Below are positions 1 to 11,149 of a DNA stretch of 64,000 nt, in pieces. The notes beneath the pieces were generated by a model. The model was not told the origin of the DNA, searched no databases, and saw only the letters and a list, made by a program, of their open reading frames with translations. Each line of letters starts with the position of its first letter. The stretch's first letter is position 1. The stretch lies in assembly GCA_004194705.1 (NCBI GenBank), contig SADC01000695.1, forward strand, positions 62,001 to 126,000. Direction: 5' to 3'. A program made the position numbers and the translations under genes. This stretch comes from Ditylenchus dipsaci. Its lineage: Eukaryota > Nematoda > Chromadorea > Rhabditida > Anguinidae.

Positions 1-261
1 CTACAAAATTTCGAGATCGTGTCAGCAAAAAAAATTTGAACATTTTTAATCGCCCGAGTTTTTGTATTTTCCGACTTGTCTATAATTCAAATACCTAATT
101 TCAAGTGATTTGTCCTCCAATCTTCAACTTTATGGGTATTCCTGTAAGCGAGCCGACTCAGTGGACTGGAAAAACGAGAATTTCTCAGCTGTGATCGACT
201 TAAACCACCACAAGTTTGTAGTCAAATACTATGTCAATTCATAATTATGACATATTTGCAG

Positions 262-562
262 ACTACTAGGCAAGGAATACACAGGCAAACTATTGGCTAT
301 GTTGACCAGTCTCAAAAGTTTCCGTCTGATGCCAGTCTTCAACAATGGATCGCCTCCCTGGTCTGTGACCTTCACCAATTGGTGCTTCCTAGCCAAATAC
401 ACCTCAGTGCAGGTGGTGGCCAATTCTCTACAGTTGTCAGTGCCTGACCAGTTAATATTGATGAATGGACTGGTGGAAATGAACATAACCAAATATAGTT
501 TAGTAAAACAGGAAGCTAGAAAGATGTCCACAGCAATGACTATGAAAACTATAAGATTGTGA
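262..562 (+). CDS. Unidentified 3' terminal exon (partial gene)
   Basis: A candidate last exon follows a good acceptor (tttgcag ending at 261) and stays open for about 100 codons to a TGA at 560-562. An AATAAA polyadenylation signal lies about 8 bases downstream. The translation contains segments such as NNGSPPWSVTFTNWCFLAKY and SVPDQLILMNGLVEMN, which look like ordinary globular protein. I do not recognise the family. The other two frames are also partly open (66 aa plus strand, 117 aa minus strand), so the frame is not certain. Earlier exons would lie off the left edge; a possible one ends at a GTAAGC donor near 150. Confidence 0.3.
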
Positions 563-3170
563 TTGACAATAAAGCTGTACATTTGAAACCCGCTTTCTGT
601 AATTTTGAAGCAGTTATTGTAAATTTTGTTACCTAGAATTTTGACCCCATTTTTATTTTTTCGGAGAGCATGTTATGTGGAGTTACAAATACTGCTTTTG
701 TCATTTTGTTAACATTCGTGGATCAATATGTCTTTGAAAGTGGGCGGGCACTTCCTATCTATTTTTGTCTGGTTCTTGCCCACTATACATTATGCACACT
801 TGAAACAATATCACTTTGAAGCTCTTTCTTTCTGGAAATTTTTATTTTTCGAGACCTGTGAATATTTTGAGAAAAAAAGCGTTTTAAACTAAAGCTCGCG
901 CAAACTTTTTGGTTATACCATTGGAAAGCTTATCAAATTATGCATCAGAGAGCTCGAAAAAATTTCAAAAAAGGTAGGCTTCCGGAAGTTAANNNNNNNN
1001 NNNNNNNNNATCGTAACGTGAGGAGTAACTCTCAGTTCTGGGTTCACCTTGACTGTGCACTGCGTGCATTTGTTGCATTCTGGCTTCAAAGTTTCGTTCT
1101 CTAAGCGCGAGCTCATCCTGGTATCGGAGAGCTATGGTTCTGATGCTTGGCGATATTCTTCTCTGATTCGAGCAATATCTTGATGTCGCAAATCTTCGTC
1201 AAGTTGAAGATGCGTCTGGAAAGCCTGATTTCGAGTGACTTCAGCTTGCTGAAGTATGCGGATATCATACTCATTGCAGCGACTTGAGTTTCAAGTGCAC
1301 GGTGTTCCGATCTATGTTCGTAGATCGCGTCGGAGACCAACTTCTAGTGGACACACTTGTCATGTATCTGGCGACGGCACCTGCCCATTGTATCATTACG
1401 TTTATCTATTTTTCGGAATATGTGGTAGTCGTGGCGACTCCTGGTTGACTGCCATTTGTACCCCCAACTAGCTGGGCGTTTGGTTATCTGTCTAGGTTCT
1501 TCTAAATCGCCAACACTTGAGTTGACCACGGAGTCATCACGAATACTGTGTTCCTGGAGGCCTTCAGAGTCCCAGGAGATGATATATCTGACGTTCGCGG
1601 GAACTCAACTTCTAGTTCCACTGGTAGTCCAATGTTCTGGTTTAGGTACAGCTTAGCTGTACCTTCGGATGACTTGTTTACACTAACTATCTTCCCTACT
1701 TTGCACGTACCTAGTTGCAGGACAGCACCCTCTCGAGTACTGCCTATGGATTCTATGGTTCGAGATCGCAGTACGACTCTGGTTTCTCCCTAAACTGTCC
1801 TAGACTATGTTCCTATGAGATAAGTAAGATGTTCCTAGATTTCCTAAGCTTGTTTCCTATCTAAATCTAGAGATGTCCCTGAGACCCCTTCGAGTCTCAG
1901 GTGAGGAGTCTTGATCCCTGTCAGATCGGCATAAGTATCCCCCCTCATGTCTTTGGTGCTACCAGTAAAATATAGAAGACTAGGCACACACACACAAGAC
2001 TTATGAAGGGGTTTATTTGATTCAATCGAGAGCCACTAGGGCTCTCGCAGGTGCAATAAAAATGCATAGATGCTATTGGATTTTTGATGGCCCATTCTTT
2101 GCTGAGACTGGCTGGCTTCTCGGTTGACTGATGGAATGGCCCCTGGACTGGCGATGACTGCGACTTCTTGGCTTCTGGAGCATCCACTAGCACTTCACGG
2201 TTAATGTCCGCCGACCTCTTCATAGTCTCTGTGTGGTGGCTGTCTTCTACCCAGAGGAATGTGGATCTCATGAGAGAGGATATGCCTCGATCTGAAAAGG
2301 ATTGAACTCCCTTTGCAGGGAGTTGCGCACTCGTACCAAATTTCTCCATCATCATTGACTCCAGGGAGTAAAGGTTCTTTTCTAGTTGTAACCCCTTTCA
2401 GGGCGTTGCATTCACTATGAGACTGTTCAGGTCCTCGACCTTGGATTACTTTAGATGTGCGAGCCATGTCAATGGCTCACTCGGTTCCCAAATTACCAAA
2501 CTCAACTTACGACCAGATCCAGAGAACGGAGATTGGACTGGCATAGCTGAACCACCAACGCTGAGTCAAGAGGAGCGAGGAGGCTTTGAACTGAAGGCGA
2601 ATGCGAATTTGCGAATGTGCTGCGTGCAAGCTTGAGACTTCTCACCAGACACCCAGAGATTGATAGCTGAAAATAGAAGAGGGTTAATGATGAGAACGGG
2701 TTGAACAAATATTGGACTCGCTGATTAGACGAGTAAACGAGACAGAAACAGCTGTAAGCGTTTGAGGCGCTTGTTGGGTAAAGTCGTGCCAAGATTTGCG
2801 CTAATTCAAATGAGTTGTTTTGGGTTATTGTTTGAATTAAGTCAGAACTTAAGTGACTTTTGGTACCAAGTGTGGTTTTGTCCAAACCACCCTTGCCCCT
2901 ACCTTACAGAAGAAATACCCCGGGATCATCAATAAAGATCGTCTTATCGTTTTCCGTCATCCTTTTTGCTTTTATGATTTGTTGTTTTGAGTTGTTTTGT
3001 TCTTAAAGGCCTTATTAGGACGTTTCTGGGCTTGCCACCCAAAAATCCGGGAACGGGCCGCTACGGTGTTATGCTACCCGATTTTTTTTCAAATGTTAAC
3101 GTAATTTGACACACCCTGTATTCAGGCAGTGGTACCTGGGTAGCAGCGAACTTTTTGTCTTATGAAGAAC
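563..3170. other. Unassigned stretch with assembly gap
   Basis: No convincing exon or domain is seen. Several 60-140 codon open frames occur on both strands between 1.1 and 2.9 kb, but none shows a family motif. The stretch around 2900-3060 has an AATAAA-containing segment that could be the end of a decayed retroelement; I found no matching long terminal repeat, so this is only a guess. Confidence 0.3.
993..1009. other. Assembly gap (17 N)
   Basis: Seventeen undetermined bases. The only gap in the window. Confidence 0.99.
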
Positions 3171-3270
3171 TCCTATAATTTAAAATGTCTTTTATAATCC
3201 AACCTCAGTTGTACTGCGTAATCCATGCACCAACCAATCCAGGTGGTCGTCCACTTGGTGCGAATTTTTT
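3130..3270. repeat. Dispersed repeat containing GTCGTCCACTTGG
   Basis: This segment (…aatccatgcaccaacc…ggtggtcgtccacttgg…) recurs in related form near 9100-9375, 12835-13170 and 28010-28190. In each case a line ending in ‘aagaac(t)’ is followed by a short palindrome around GTCG(T/C)CCACTTGG. It is an old interspersed element of unknown class. Confidence 0.6.
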
Positions 3271-3518
3271 TCACGTTGCAGTTCTGCAGGTACTTGAGAC
3301 CCAACTGAACTAAGAGAGCACCCAAAAGATTATAGACTACGAGGTAAGTCAAAGCTGCTGAGGATGAATCTGAACCATTGAGAGTGGAAAATTTCAAACT
3401 CGTTTGAATAAAAAAAATCCTTTCAGAACAAATTTTGAGGGTGAATTTACCGAGGGCAATTTGAAGAGAGCAATTCACCGCCGCCCGGCCCTCACAGAGT
3501 CGATTGTAAAGGGCAAAC

Positions 3519-3652
3519 GACACTTCGCTGCATGGACACTTCGCTACGAACAGTTCGCTATATTTTTCGATCTTTTCGGTAAAATTTTACCGAAAAAATT
3601 GGAAAAATGTAGCGAACTGTCTGTAGCGAAGTGTCCATGTAGCGAAGTGTCC
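3519..3652. repeat. Foldback repeat (GACACTTCGCT arms)
   Basis: Two inverted arms each contain GACACTTCGCT and AGTTCGCTA separated by a short AT-rich centre with its own palindrome (cggtaaaattttaccg). It would form a hairpin about 130 bases long. No clear target duplication was found, so the exact ends are uncertain. Confidence 0.7.
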
Positions 3653-4272
3653 TAGATCCGATTGTAAATGCGTTAACATCAGTAAGGACTGACATTACCT
3701 TTCGGATCATTGATTGGGAAAGATTTTCTGCCGCTATTCCACTGTACCCAGGGGTACTACACTGAAGTATAAAAGAAAGGGGTGTGACACAATGGAATAG
3801 TACCGACTTTTTTTACCATTAAGGTGAGAACCCCTTCGATTTTTGGTGCTTATCAATAGCATATCTCGATAACCGCATAGCATCAGTGGGGTGTGGAAAT
3901 TTAAGACCGACTTGACTTCCTATAAACATAATCGAAGAAAAAAATTAGAGCAGGGTTCACAAGTGGACCAGCTCAAGATTGAGAAGAAAATTAAACATTC
4001 GGGGGTTTTTTTCAAAAAACAATCAGTTTTCTGCAGCACTCAGCACAGGTCTCATTACAATTTATGAATTGAATTTTTCGAGCAACGTGTCACTCAGACC
4101 TGCATCTCACCTGCGATTAGTATGTACACAAACAATTGTAACTAAAAGCTTACACTTTTTATTTCAATTTACATCTACAGACAAAATCCTAGAGGACAGT
4201 TACATTCATGATAATACCACCACCTTGTTTGCAACAGGACGTTTGAACGCTATATTTTTCCATTAGTCAGCT

Positions 4273-5018
4273 TCACTTTTGCCAGCCATCCTTTGTTCTG
4301 TAACCCAGATTCTTGGAGACCCCTTCGTATACTGCGGTGTCATTGACCACTACGAATTTCGGCGTAGCATCAATGTTTTTGGGAGTCTGGTCAATCTACA
4401 ACAAGTTAATGAAATGCAGACTAAACAATGCTCATGAAAAAAACTCACGAATTTATGTGATCCATCACAAATAGGCATGGTCTTCGACTGTTTGCAGAGG
4501 CACATAGAATATTCTCCAGACTTGTCCACCGTGACTAAAAACAATGTTTTTATATAACTGATCCAATAAATTCTTACAGTTGATCGGTTTCATAAGTGTT
4601 TTTCCCTTGCCCTTTTCACTGCCGTCACACCTAAATTTCGTAGGTGTGAAATAAGGAAAAGTCATGATGATTATACCAAGGCTGTTTTACACTAAGACCA
4701 CATGAACAGAATGAATATTCCTAAAAAAACAATATTAAACAGGTATATGAGGCAAGATCGCTATCCCATACCTTCCCGACTTCTAGATCCAGCTTGAGAG
4801 GCTTTTTACCAGCCTCAGCACCTTTAAAGTTTTGACCGGGCAGAGAAGCTACATAGATTGCCGATGGATTTAACACTTTAACATTCTTGAAGGAAACCCA
4901 CGGATCGAGCACTAAAAGATAAAATAAATAAAGAGATTGCGGCTTCTAAACATACAATATTTGAAGCAGATTTGGCTAATGGAAGCAACACAGACGTGCA
5001 ACGAGGCATCGAAGTCAT
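4273..5018 (-). CDS. CDGSH-type iron-sulfur protein, five exons
   Basis: Exons read on the minus strand are about 5018-4956, 4911-4772, 4630-4578, 4534-4449 and 4395-4273. Exon 4 encodes a complete CDGSH motif: MCLCKQSKTMPICDGSHKF, giving C-x-C-x2-S-x3-P-x-C-D-G-S-H, the three cysteines and one histidine that hold a 2Fe-2S cluster in the mitoNEET/CISD family. Exon 1 starts MTSMPRCTSVLLPLAKSASN, basic, Ser-rich and without acidic residues, like a mitochondrial targeting peptide. There is one CDGSH copy, followed by about 40 residues ending GYRTKDGWQK. The closest family is the mitochondrial CISD3-like group, but that usually has two motifs, so the assignment is at family level only. The phases of exons 1/2 and 2/3 do not join cleanly as drawn; either a splice site is misplaced or a base is missing. 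A TTTATT (AATAAA in sense) lies near 4160. Confidence 0.75.
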
Positions 5019-5079
5019 CTATATTGGTCTGCAGCGACAAATTCACTAAATTGCAAACTTTCATTAGTAGGCTACAAGT

Positions 5080-5215
5080 GGAAAATCATTATACGGGCGA
5101 TTGATAGACCCTATACTGTTTTTGACAATTAAAGGGGACGAGTGCAAATCATAATGCGAATATTTTGAACTCTCAGGTTTAAATTACCTGGGTGCATACC
5201 GTTTTTTCATCTTCT
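5080..5215. repeat. Copy of a tRNA-like dispersed repeat
   Basis: The stretch ‘caaatcataatgcgaata’ followed by ‘ttttgaactctcaggttt’ matches the reverse complement of 10085-10165 apart from a few changes. The other copy preserves a tRNA B-box (GTTCGATTCCC). This looks like a tRNA-derived SINE remnant. Confidence 0.45.
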
Positions 5216-5604
5216 TTAACACAAGTATGTAATCAAAATGATCATCATACTCTTGGCTATTCGATAAAATCATCAGATCATGATTTAAAAATTCCTGAAG
5301 CTGATTTACAGGCTAAACCTGCCCAAATTTCCAAAAATTGTTCGTTGGGGAGAGGGGTTTTCCGACTTTTTTCTACAAGTCACGCGTTTCATATACCAAA
5401 ATGTAGCCAATATTCTAGGCTTTCATTTGAGCTATCAAACAGAGAAAAAGTTAGAATAAAGTTAAAACTAGGACTCAAAAAACATTCAGCCATGTCCACT
5501 TCCATGCCATTCTACTTTGGACTATCCCGGAGTTTTTTGGTATTATTTTAGAAGGGACGTTTTTTGGAACATTAGTTTACATGATCATTTACAAGCAGTG
5601 TTGT

Positions 5605-5765
5605 TCCGGCGCCGGCGCTGCCCGGGAAAAAACAGCACCGGGCCGGCGCTCGGCGCCGGCACTGGGGCCAATGAAAAATTTTGGTCGGCGCCGGTGCTGA
5701 AAATTTTCGTCCCGGCGCTGGCCCGGCGCTGTTTTTTGAATGGCTATGGCTCCGGCGCTGTTTTC
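5605..5765. repeat. GC-rich GGCGCCGG array
   Basis: About 160 bases of degenerate GGCGCYGG / CCGGCGCTG units stand out sharply from the AT-rich surroundings. Units occur in both orientations, so the array can fold on itself. Confidence 0.8.
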
Positions 5766-5933
5766 AAAATTGAACGACCTAATATTGAAAAGAGAATCTT
5801 TCTAAATTTTAAGCTAAACTATCTGAATTTTTATGCTTCAATTTCTTTCTTTTCTTTTTCTCGATTTTTTAGTTTATTAATATTTTTGTAAACATAACCA
5901 GGGTATCATATGCTATTGTTAAAAAGTAATTTA

Positions 5934-6048
5934 CCGTATTTTCTCTAATAAGTCGACATGTCGGCTTTTTTTGGACACCTTGTAGCATGTCGGCTTTTTA
6001 GAGCATGTCAGCCTAATGGAACATGTCGATTTATTAGAGGAAATACGG
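5934..6048. mobile_element. Short MITE with CCGTATTT ends and TA duplication
   Basis: Ends are CCGTATTTTCTCTAATAA and, inverted, TTATTAGAGGAAATACGG, each flanked by TA. Length 115 bp. A related element with the same ends sits at 33245-33400 and its duplicate near 38184. The TA target suggests a Tc1/mariner-type mobiliser. Confidence 0.8.
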
Positions 6049-6179
6049 TAGATAATATTTTTCTCAAAACTAATATGGATTACTTTATTCCTCTCATGAA
6101 CTCCCCACTCTCTAATAACTCCACCTCATATGGACTTATTTCTCAGCATAAGGAAAATACCGTTACTACTTGCCGTACA

Positions 6180-6350
6180 TACCATTACATTTGCGCGCAA
6201 CTCATTTGCGCGCACTCATTTGCGCGCACTCATTTGCGCGGACTGCCATTGGATTGGATACAAATTGTGATTGGATACCGCAGTTGGATACATTTGCAGT
6301 TGGATACCGCAGTTGGATACAGTTGCAGTTGGATACCGCAGTTGGATACA
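6180..6350. repeat. CTCATTTGCGCG and TTGGATACCGCAG tandem units
   Basis: Three copies of CTCATTTGCGCG are followed by about six copies of a TTGGATAC(CGC)AG unit. At 8375-8550 the second unit recurs as its reverse complement (GTATCCAACTGC) and the first unit recurs in the same orientation. A solitary reversed copy lies near 9545. The two blocks look like arms of a larger, rearranged foldback element. Confidence 0.75.
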
Positions 6351-6409
6351 TTTTTGAATTTGATAGAATTCATTAGTAACAGAAACATTGCAAGGCCCTG
6401 ACCAGTGAC

Positions 6410-6737
6410 TAGGGTTGTCGATCGATTTATCGAAATCGATCGAAATCGACCGAAAATCGAAGCTTTTTCGATATTTTCGATTATTTCGATAATCGATTAT
6501 CGAAACATTTCGATTCGATCGATTCCCGATTATCGATTATCGAAATTTTTTCGATATTTTCGATATTTCGATAATCGATTAATCGAAAATTTTCGATTCG
6601 ATCGATAATTCGATAATCGATTAATCGAAAATTTTCGATATTTTCGATATTTCGATTATCGATTATCGAAAATTTTCGATATTTCGATTTTTCAATTTTT
6701 CGATAATCGAAAAATTTCAAATCGATCGACAACCCTA
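6410..6737. mobile_element. hAT-like foldback MITE, ATCGATTATCGA arms (copy A)
   Basis: Ends are TAGGGTTGTCGATCGATTT and its inverted copy AAATCGATCGACAACCCTA. The 8-bp target duplication CCAGTGAC at 6402-6409 and 6738-6745 is perfect. The interior is almost entirely self-complementary ATCGATTATCGAAA-type repeats. The 8-bp duplication fits hAT transposases. The same terminal motif occurs at 12193 and 15068. Confidence 0.9.
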
Positions 6738-6905
6738 CCAGTGACCCGCCTGACTGATTTTTGGCCAAAAACCCTGACCCGAAACCCGCCCGGATCAATT
6801 TTAAAAAACCCTGACCCGGAATTTGCCAAATACAGAATTCGAAATTTCCATAAGTGCTCATTCAAAATGAGTGTGTCTGATCAGTTTTCTTAGTACTTAC
6901 CATAC

Positions 6906-7045
6906 TGTAAACCTCGATTTAACGGTTTCTTGGAACGGGATTTAGGAACCGTTCAATTGAGGGTATGTTTATTTATATTATTCAGACTTACAGCCAAATC
7001 GAGCCCACAGAGGGTGACCGTTAAATCGAAGGCCTGTCAAATCAA
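6906..7045. repeat. Degraded pogo-like repeat
   Basis: Starts TACTGTAAACCTCGATTTAA and contains a partial inverted counterpart (gttaaatcgaaggcctgtc). It resembles the TA-flanked pogo/Tigger-type elements elsewhere in the window but lacks a clean second end. Confidence 0.45.
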
Positions 7046-7336
7046 AGAAAGCGGAGGCAGAAATCACGACTAGTTAGAGAACATAAGGTAACATCATAAT
7101 TTTAATAATTTTCCGTGTCGTGTTGTTTAGTTTTCTACTTTTACTTACTCTCTAATTTAACACTCACAATCCTAAACATTGTTTACCCTGTAAATCTAAA
7201 TAATTTTTAGATGAGTGATATTTGAAAGATCGGACTTTTCACAAAACTATCGGCTGCAGAAGCAAAACGTGTCAAAAATGATAAAATGTCAAATAGCAGT
7301 ATAAAAGCTCTTTTTACGCATGGAAACAGTCACGAG

Positions 7337-7905
7337 CAGTGTTTTCAAAAATGACAATGACATTCGCGATGACCTGACTTTCTAGGTGACTTTTAAAATG
7401 ACTTGACACTGACAATGACAATGACTTTTTTAGCAGAATGACAATGACCTGACATGTCATTGTCATTTTGCAAAAAGTCATTGTCATTCTGACAAAAAAA
7501 GTCATTGTCATTCTGACAAAAAAGTCATTGTCATTCTGCGAAAAAGTCATTGTCATTCTGACAAGAGAAGTCGTCGATTGAGAGAAGTCGTCGATTCTGA
7601 TTGTGACATCGCTGGAGAAACCTGAAGGAAATAAATTACTTGTGATAGATGGCTCTGGCTTCGACGGAATCACGATGACAAGTCAAAATGACTTTTTTGT
7701 CAGAATGACAATGACTTTTTAGCAGAATGACAATGACTTTTTTGTCAGAATGACAATGACAATGACTCTTTTAGCAGAATGACAATGACCTGACATGTCA
7801 TTGTCATTGTCATTCTGCTAAAAAGTCATTGTCATTGTCAGTGTCATTGTCAGGTCATAATGTCATGTCATTGTGGCGATGTCAGTGTCATTTTTGGAAA
7901 CACTG
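7337..7905. mobile_element. hAT-like foldback with TGTCATTGTCA arrays
   Basis: Ends are CAGTGTTTTCAAAAATGACA and, inverted, TGTCATTTTTGGAAACACTG. A perfect 8-bp duplication GTCACGAG lies at 7329-7336 and 7906-7913. Both arms are tandem TGACAATGAC/GTCATTGTCA units; a short non-repetitive centre lies near 7565-7675. The long element at 27583 shares the same termini. Confidence 0.92.
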
Positions 7906-7919
7906 GTCACGAGATACTA

Positions 7920-8360
7920 GCCAACTAGCTAAAAACTATCGAACAATAGGAGCTCCCTAACGAGCTTGCATTGATTCGGACTCTTTTTTAACAAATAATA
8001 TTTTTTGAACTTTATATGAATTTTATCAAATTCAAAAATTTGGTAAAATATCAACTCGTGTGAGCTTTAACCCGTGACTATCAACTCGTGATAGTATATC
8101 AAATCAAAATTTAGTTCAAAATTCAAAACCAACCTTTTTTGTAACTTAAAATCGTGTAGGGAGTCCTGTTTGTTTGTACCAAAATTGGATTTGTTAGTAG
8201 ATGGGACATAGAGATATCCAAGTACTAACATGGTCAGATGCATTACAAAAAATAGTCAAATATGCAACTTGGGTACTGCCAACTGAGTACTACCATTTAG
8301 GTACGACTACGTATGGACTACGATCTACCACCACCGCAGTACTATAAACTATCTCCCAAA
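7920..8360. other. No gene seen
   Basis: AT-rich spacer without recognisable exons or repeat structure. Confidence 0.5.
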
Positions 8361-8374
8361 CTATGTCCCGAAAA

Positions 8375-8550
8375 TGTATCCAACTGCAACTGTATCCAAC
8401 TGCAACTGTATCCAAATGCCGTATCCAACTGCAAGTGTATCCAACTGCGGTATCCAATCGCAATTTGTATCCAACTGCGGTTTTACCATTTGAGCGCAAC
8501 TCATTTGCGCGCACTCATTTGCGCGCAACTCATTTGCGCGCAATTCAATT
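8375..8550. repeat. GTATCCAACTGC array and TTGCGCGCA units
   Basis: Counterpart of the array at 6180-6350, with the GGATAC unit inverted. About eight GTATCCAACTGC units are followed by four ACTCATTTGCGCG units. Confidence 0.75.
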
Positions 8551-8684
8551 TATTCGGTCTTTCGGGCGGCACCGAATCAATCCACACCGAATTCAGCCAG
8601 AAAAGGTTGTCTCGGCACGAAATGTTCTGTTACTCCCCGGTGAATTGATAATGTTAGGATCCACCTTATAACATGACCTCAAAG

Positions 8685-9375
8685 GTACCTATGTAGTGGT
8701 ACCCAGGTGGTGGTTTCCAGGTGGTGGCCCCCAGGTGGTAGTACCAAAATGGTTGTCTCCGGGTGGTGGTACCAAGGTGGTGTTACCCAGGTGGTGCTTC
8801 CCAGGTGGTCTCCAGCTGGTGGTACCCAGGTGGTGTTACTCAGGTAAATTGAGTGGTAGTATGGAGGAGGTAGTACCAAGAAAGTGGTACTTAGGTGTTA
8901 GTACCAAAGCAGTGACTATGTAACGGTACTCCGGTGAAGTGTCCCGGTAGTGGTACTTGGTGGTGTTGGATGGTAGTTTCTGGGTAATGTAATTTAAATG
9001 GTAGTACAAGCTGGAAGTAGCAACGATGTATATCAGAAAATTCTTTGTAGAGCATCTGACGATATTGGTAGCTGGAACCTCTGGATATCCATGTGCCAAC
9101 AAAACCAAGTGGTCGTACACTTGGATCGAGATTTTTTTTCACATTTTCAGGTTCCAAAATTTGTTTTCTGCACTAATTCGAGCATTCTAAAGATGGTTTG
9201 ACAGTAGTAAAGTTACGTTTGGCAAAATTCACGAAAAATGTAAAATACGATCAAAACTTAATTTTACTGCTGTCAGACTATTTTTAGAATGCCCTAATTA
9301 GTGCAGAAAGCAGATTTTAAAAATCAAAAAACGTGAATATATATTTGATCCAAGTGGACGACCACTTGGTTTGTT
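8685..9375. repeat. GGTGGTACCCA array followed by an inverted repeat
   Basis: 8685-8950 is a degenerate array of (A/C)CAGGTGGTGGTAC units. It runs into 9100-9375, where the halves around CCAAGTGGTCGTACACTTGG and TCCAAGTGGACGACCACTTGG are inverted copies sharing ‘tttgttttctgcactaatt’. Similar ‘ggtagt’ lead-ins precede the related copies at 3130 and 12780, so array and palindrome probably belong to one element family. Confidence 0.6.
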
Positions 9376-9589
9376 TGGTACATGGAACAAATAGATATCA
9401 TTCATGTGGTTAAAGCACTCAGCTGCCCCGTGGTATCTTTGAGTTTGTTTGGCTTCAGTATTTTGGTACTATGAAACTGTATTGGGGCATGCTTCTGAAT
9501 GAAATACAATAGTTTTGAATTAGAAAAATTCGAGAGAAATTGAATTGCGCGCAAATGAGTACGAACCGAAAATACAGGGTGTTTCAAGA

Positions 9590-10085
9590 AATCCGCTGGA
9601 TTTGAAATCGCTATATTTTTTTAGAAAGGATTTTTAAAAGATCATTTTGCCCTGCTTCTTTACGCCATTCTCAGCATATGGTTGTAAATAAGCATGTGAA
9701 TTAAAATCGCAAAAAACGCCAGTACCAAAATAATCCTAAAATCTTGCCCCTCAATGGTACTCTTTTGTTCCTTGGTCAAACCTTCGCTACTTAAGGTGTT
9801 TTTCTGAAGTGATTTCGGTGTGCAAAAATTTCTATCTGGTTCTCCATGAAATTCTGATTTTAGAAAGTCACTAAACGTGTTGATAAATAATAAAAATTGG
9901 TAGAGATTGAGGCGATATAATACTGAGTACGCATCATTTGGGCCGGTTTCCTTTTATTTTGATGGTCATTTGCTTGGAATCGCAAAATTAGGGCAGTTGC
10001 TGACGGCTAATCAGTGCTGAAAACGATTCTAATCGATTCTTCAATAGTTTTTGGCCCTAGAACTAAGTATACTTACTGAAATATA
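9590..10085. other. No gene seen
   Basis: AT-rich DNA with no supportable exon or structured repeat. Confidence 0.5.
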
Positions 10086-10185
10086 AAGTAAAAAATAGGT
10101 TATGCACCCAATGGGAATCGAACTTGAGTGTTCAAAATATTCGCATTATGATTTGCAAACCCCCCCCCCCCCCTTTTGACACGGG
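10085..10185 (-). repeat. tRNA-derived repeat with B-box and poly-C run
   Basis: On the minus strand a B-box GTTCGATTCCC is followed by GGGTGCATAACC, the look of a tRNA 3' half. The matching 5' acceptor strand is absent; a run of about 15 G (C on plus) stands in its place. Related to 5080-5215. A SINE fragment is more likely than a functional tRNA. Confidence 0.5.
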
Positions 10186-10329
10186 AAAGGACATGCATAC
10201 TCAACTATGCGTTTTGTGTAGTATTTTACGCTGAACATGACGGTTGTTAAAAATTTCGGAAACATGACGGATCGAATCTGACCAGTTTTGTGCATTTGGC
10301 TCGTTTGCGTTTGGAACAATTCAATACAG

Positions 10330-10735
10330 GTGGCAAAGGCCCTTTACAGGACCATGGTTATTGAACGCAGCGGCATCTCCAAATTTCGAATTGGCGGGGA
10401 CACTTTTTTACTCTGAAAATATTCAACAATTATTTTTCAAATTATTTTTTTGTTTGCATTTAAAATTTTATCAAAATATAGAACCACTAGTCGAGCCCAA
10501 CGTTGTTTGACATTGCCAGTTCGGACGCCTTAGGCTACTTTTACTGCACCATAACTACTAAAATGAATTTTAATTAAATTGGACTAGGACATAAAATTTA
10601 AATTTTTAATGCAAATAAAAATAGTTCACATTCAAATTTAATTGGTCTCGATGATAAAAAGTGTCCCCGCCAATTCAAATTTCGGAAATGTCGCTGCGTT
10701 CAAAAACCATGGTCCTTTAACAATAACCCGACGTT
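10330..10735. repeat. Foldback element with GGACCATGGTT ends
   Basis: The left arm (AGGACCATGG…GAACGCAGCG… then AATTGGCGGGGACAC) is repeated inverted at 10655-10725. The centre is AT-rich. Elements at 11040-11130, 22170-22372, 47627-47832 and 48921-49111 share parts of these motifs (GGACCAT, AATTGGCGGGG), which suggests one related foldback group. Confidence 0.7.
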
Positions 10736-11149
10736 CAAAACTCACCTAAAAGCGCGAGCTGAACCATTTGTTTTGTTTGCGAGCCAAATGGTTCGCGATA
10801 CAAATAGCTCGTATGGTTTTGGCTCGCGTTCGGCTCGTTTAAAAAAACAACTACGCGAGCCAAATGGACAACACTGATTCTGACACCGGATTTGTGCTCG
10901 GGCTATTGCCGTCTCCGACAACATCAAATTTTTTTCTTTATCGTTGGATTTGCGTACGAAATTTTCAACTTGGTTTCTAAGAAAACTATACCTAAAATTA
11001 AATTCTATTTCAATTCGTTTTGTTAGAAACCAAGTTGAAAAATACGTACAGAAATTCAATGATCAGGCAAAAAAAAATTGAATTGGGGGGGACAATTCAA
11101 AACAGGTGGCAATGGCCCTTTAAAAGGCTGTTTGTTGCAATGCGTTACA

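Noticed and set aside
1945..2885. Possible retroelement or viral-like gene in the open frames at 1.9-2.9 kb
   Set aside because: No protease, reverse transcriptase or integrase motif, no zinc knuckle, and no matching long terminal repeats could be found.
7400..7860. Regularly spaced short repeats that look CRISPR-like
   Set aside because: Units are contiguous TGACAATGAC with no unique spacers, are inverted between the arms, and lie in a eukaryotic transposon with a target duplication.
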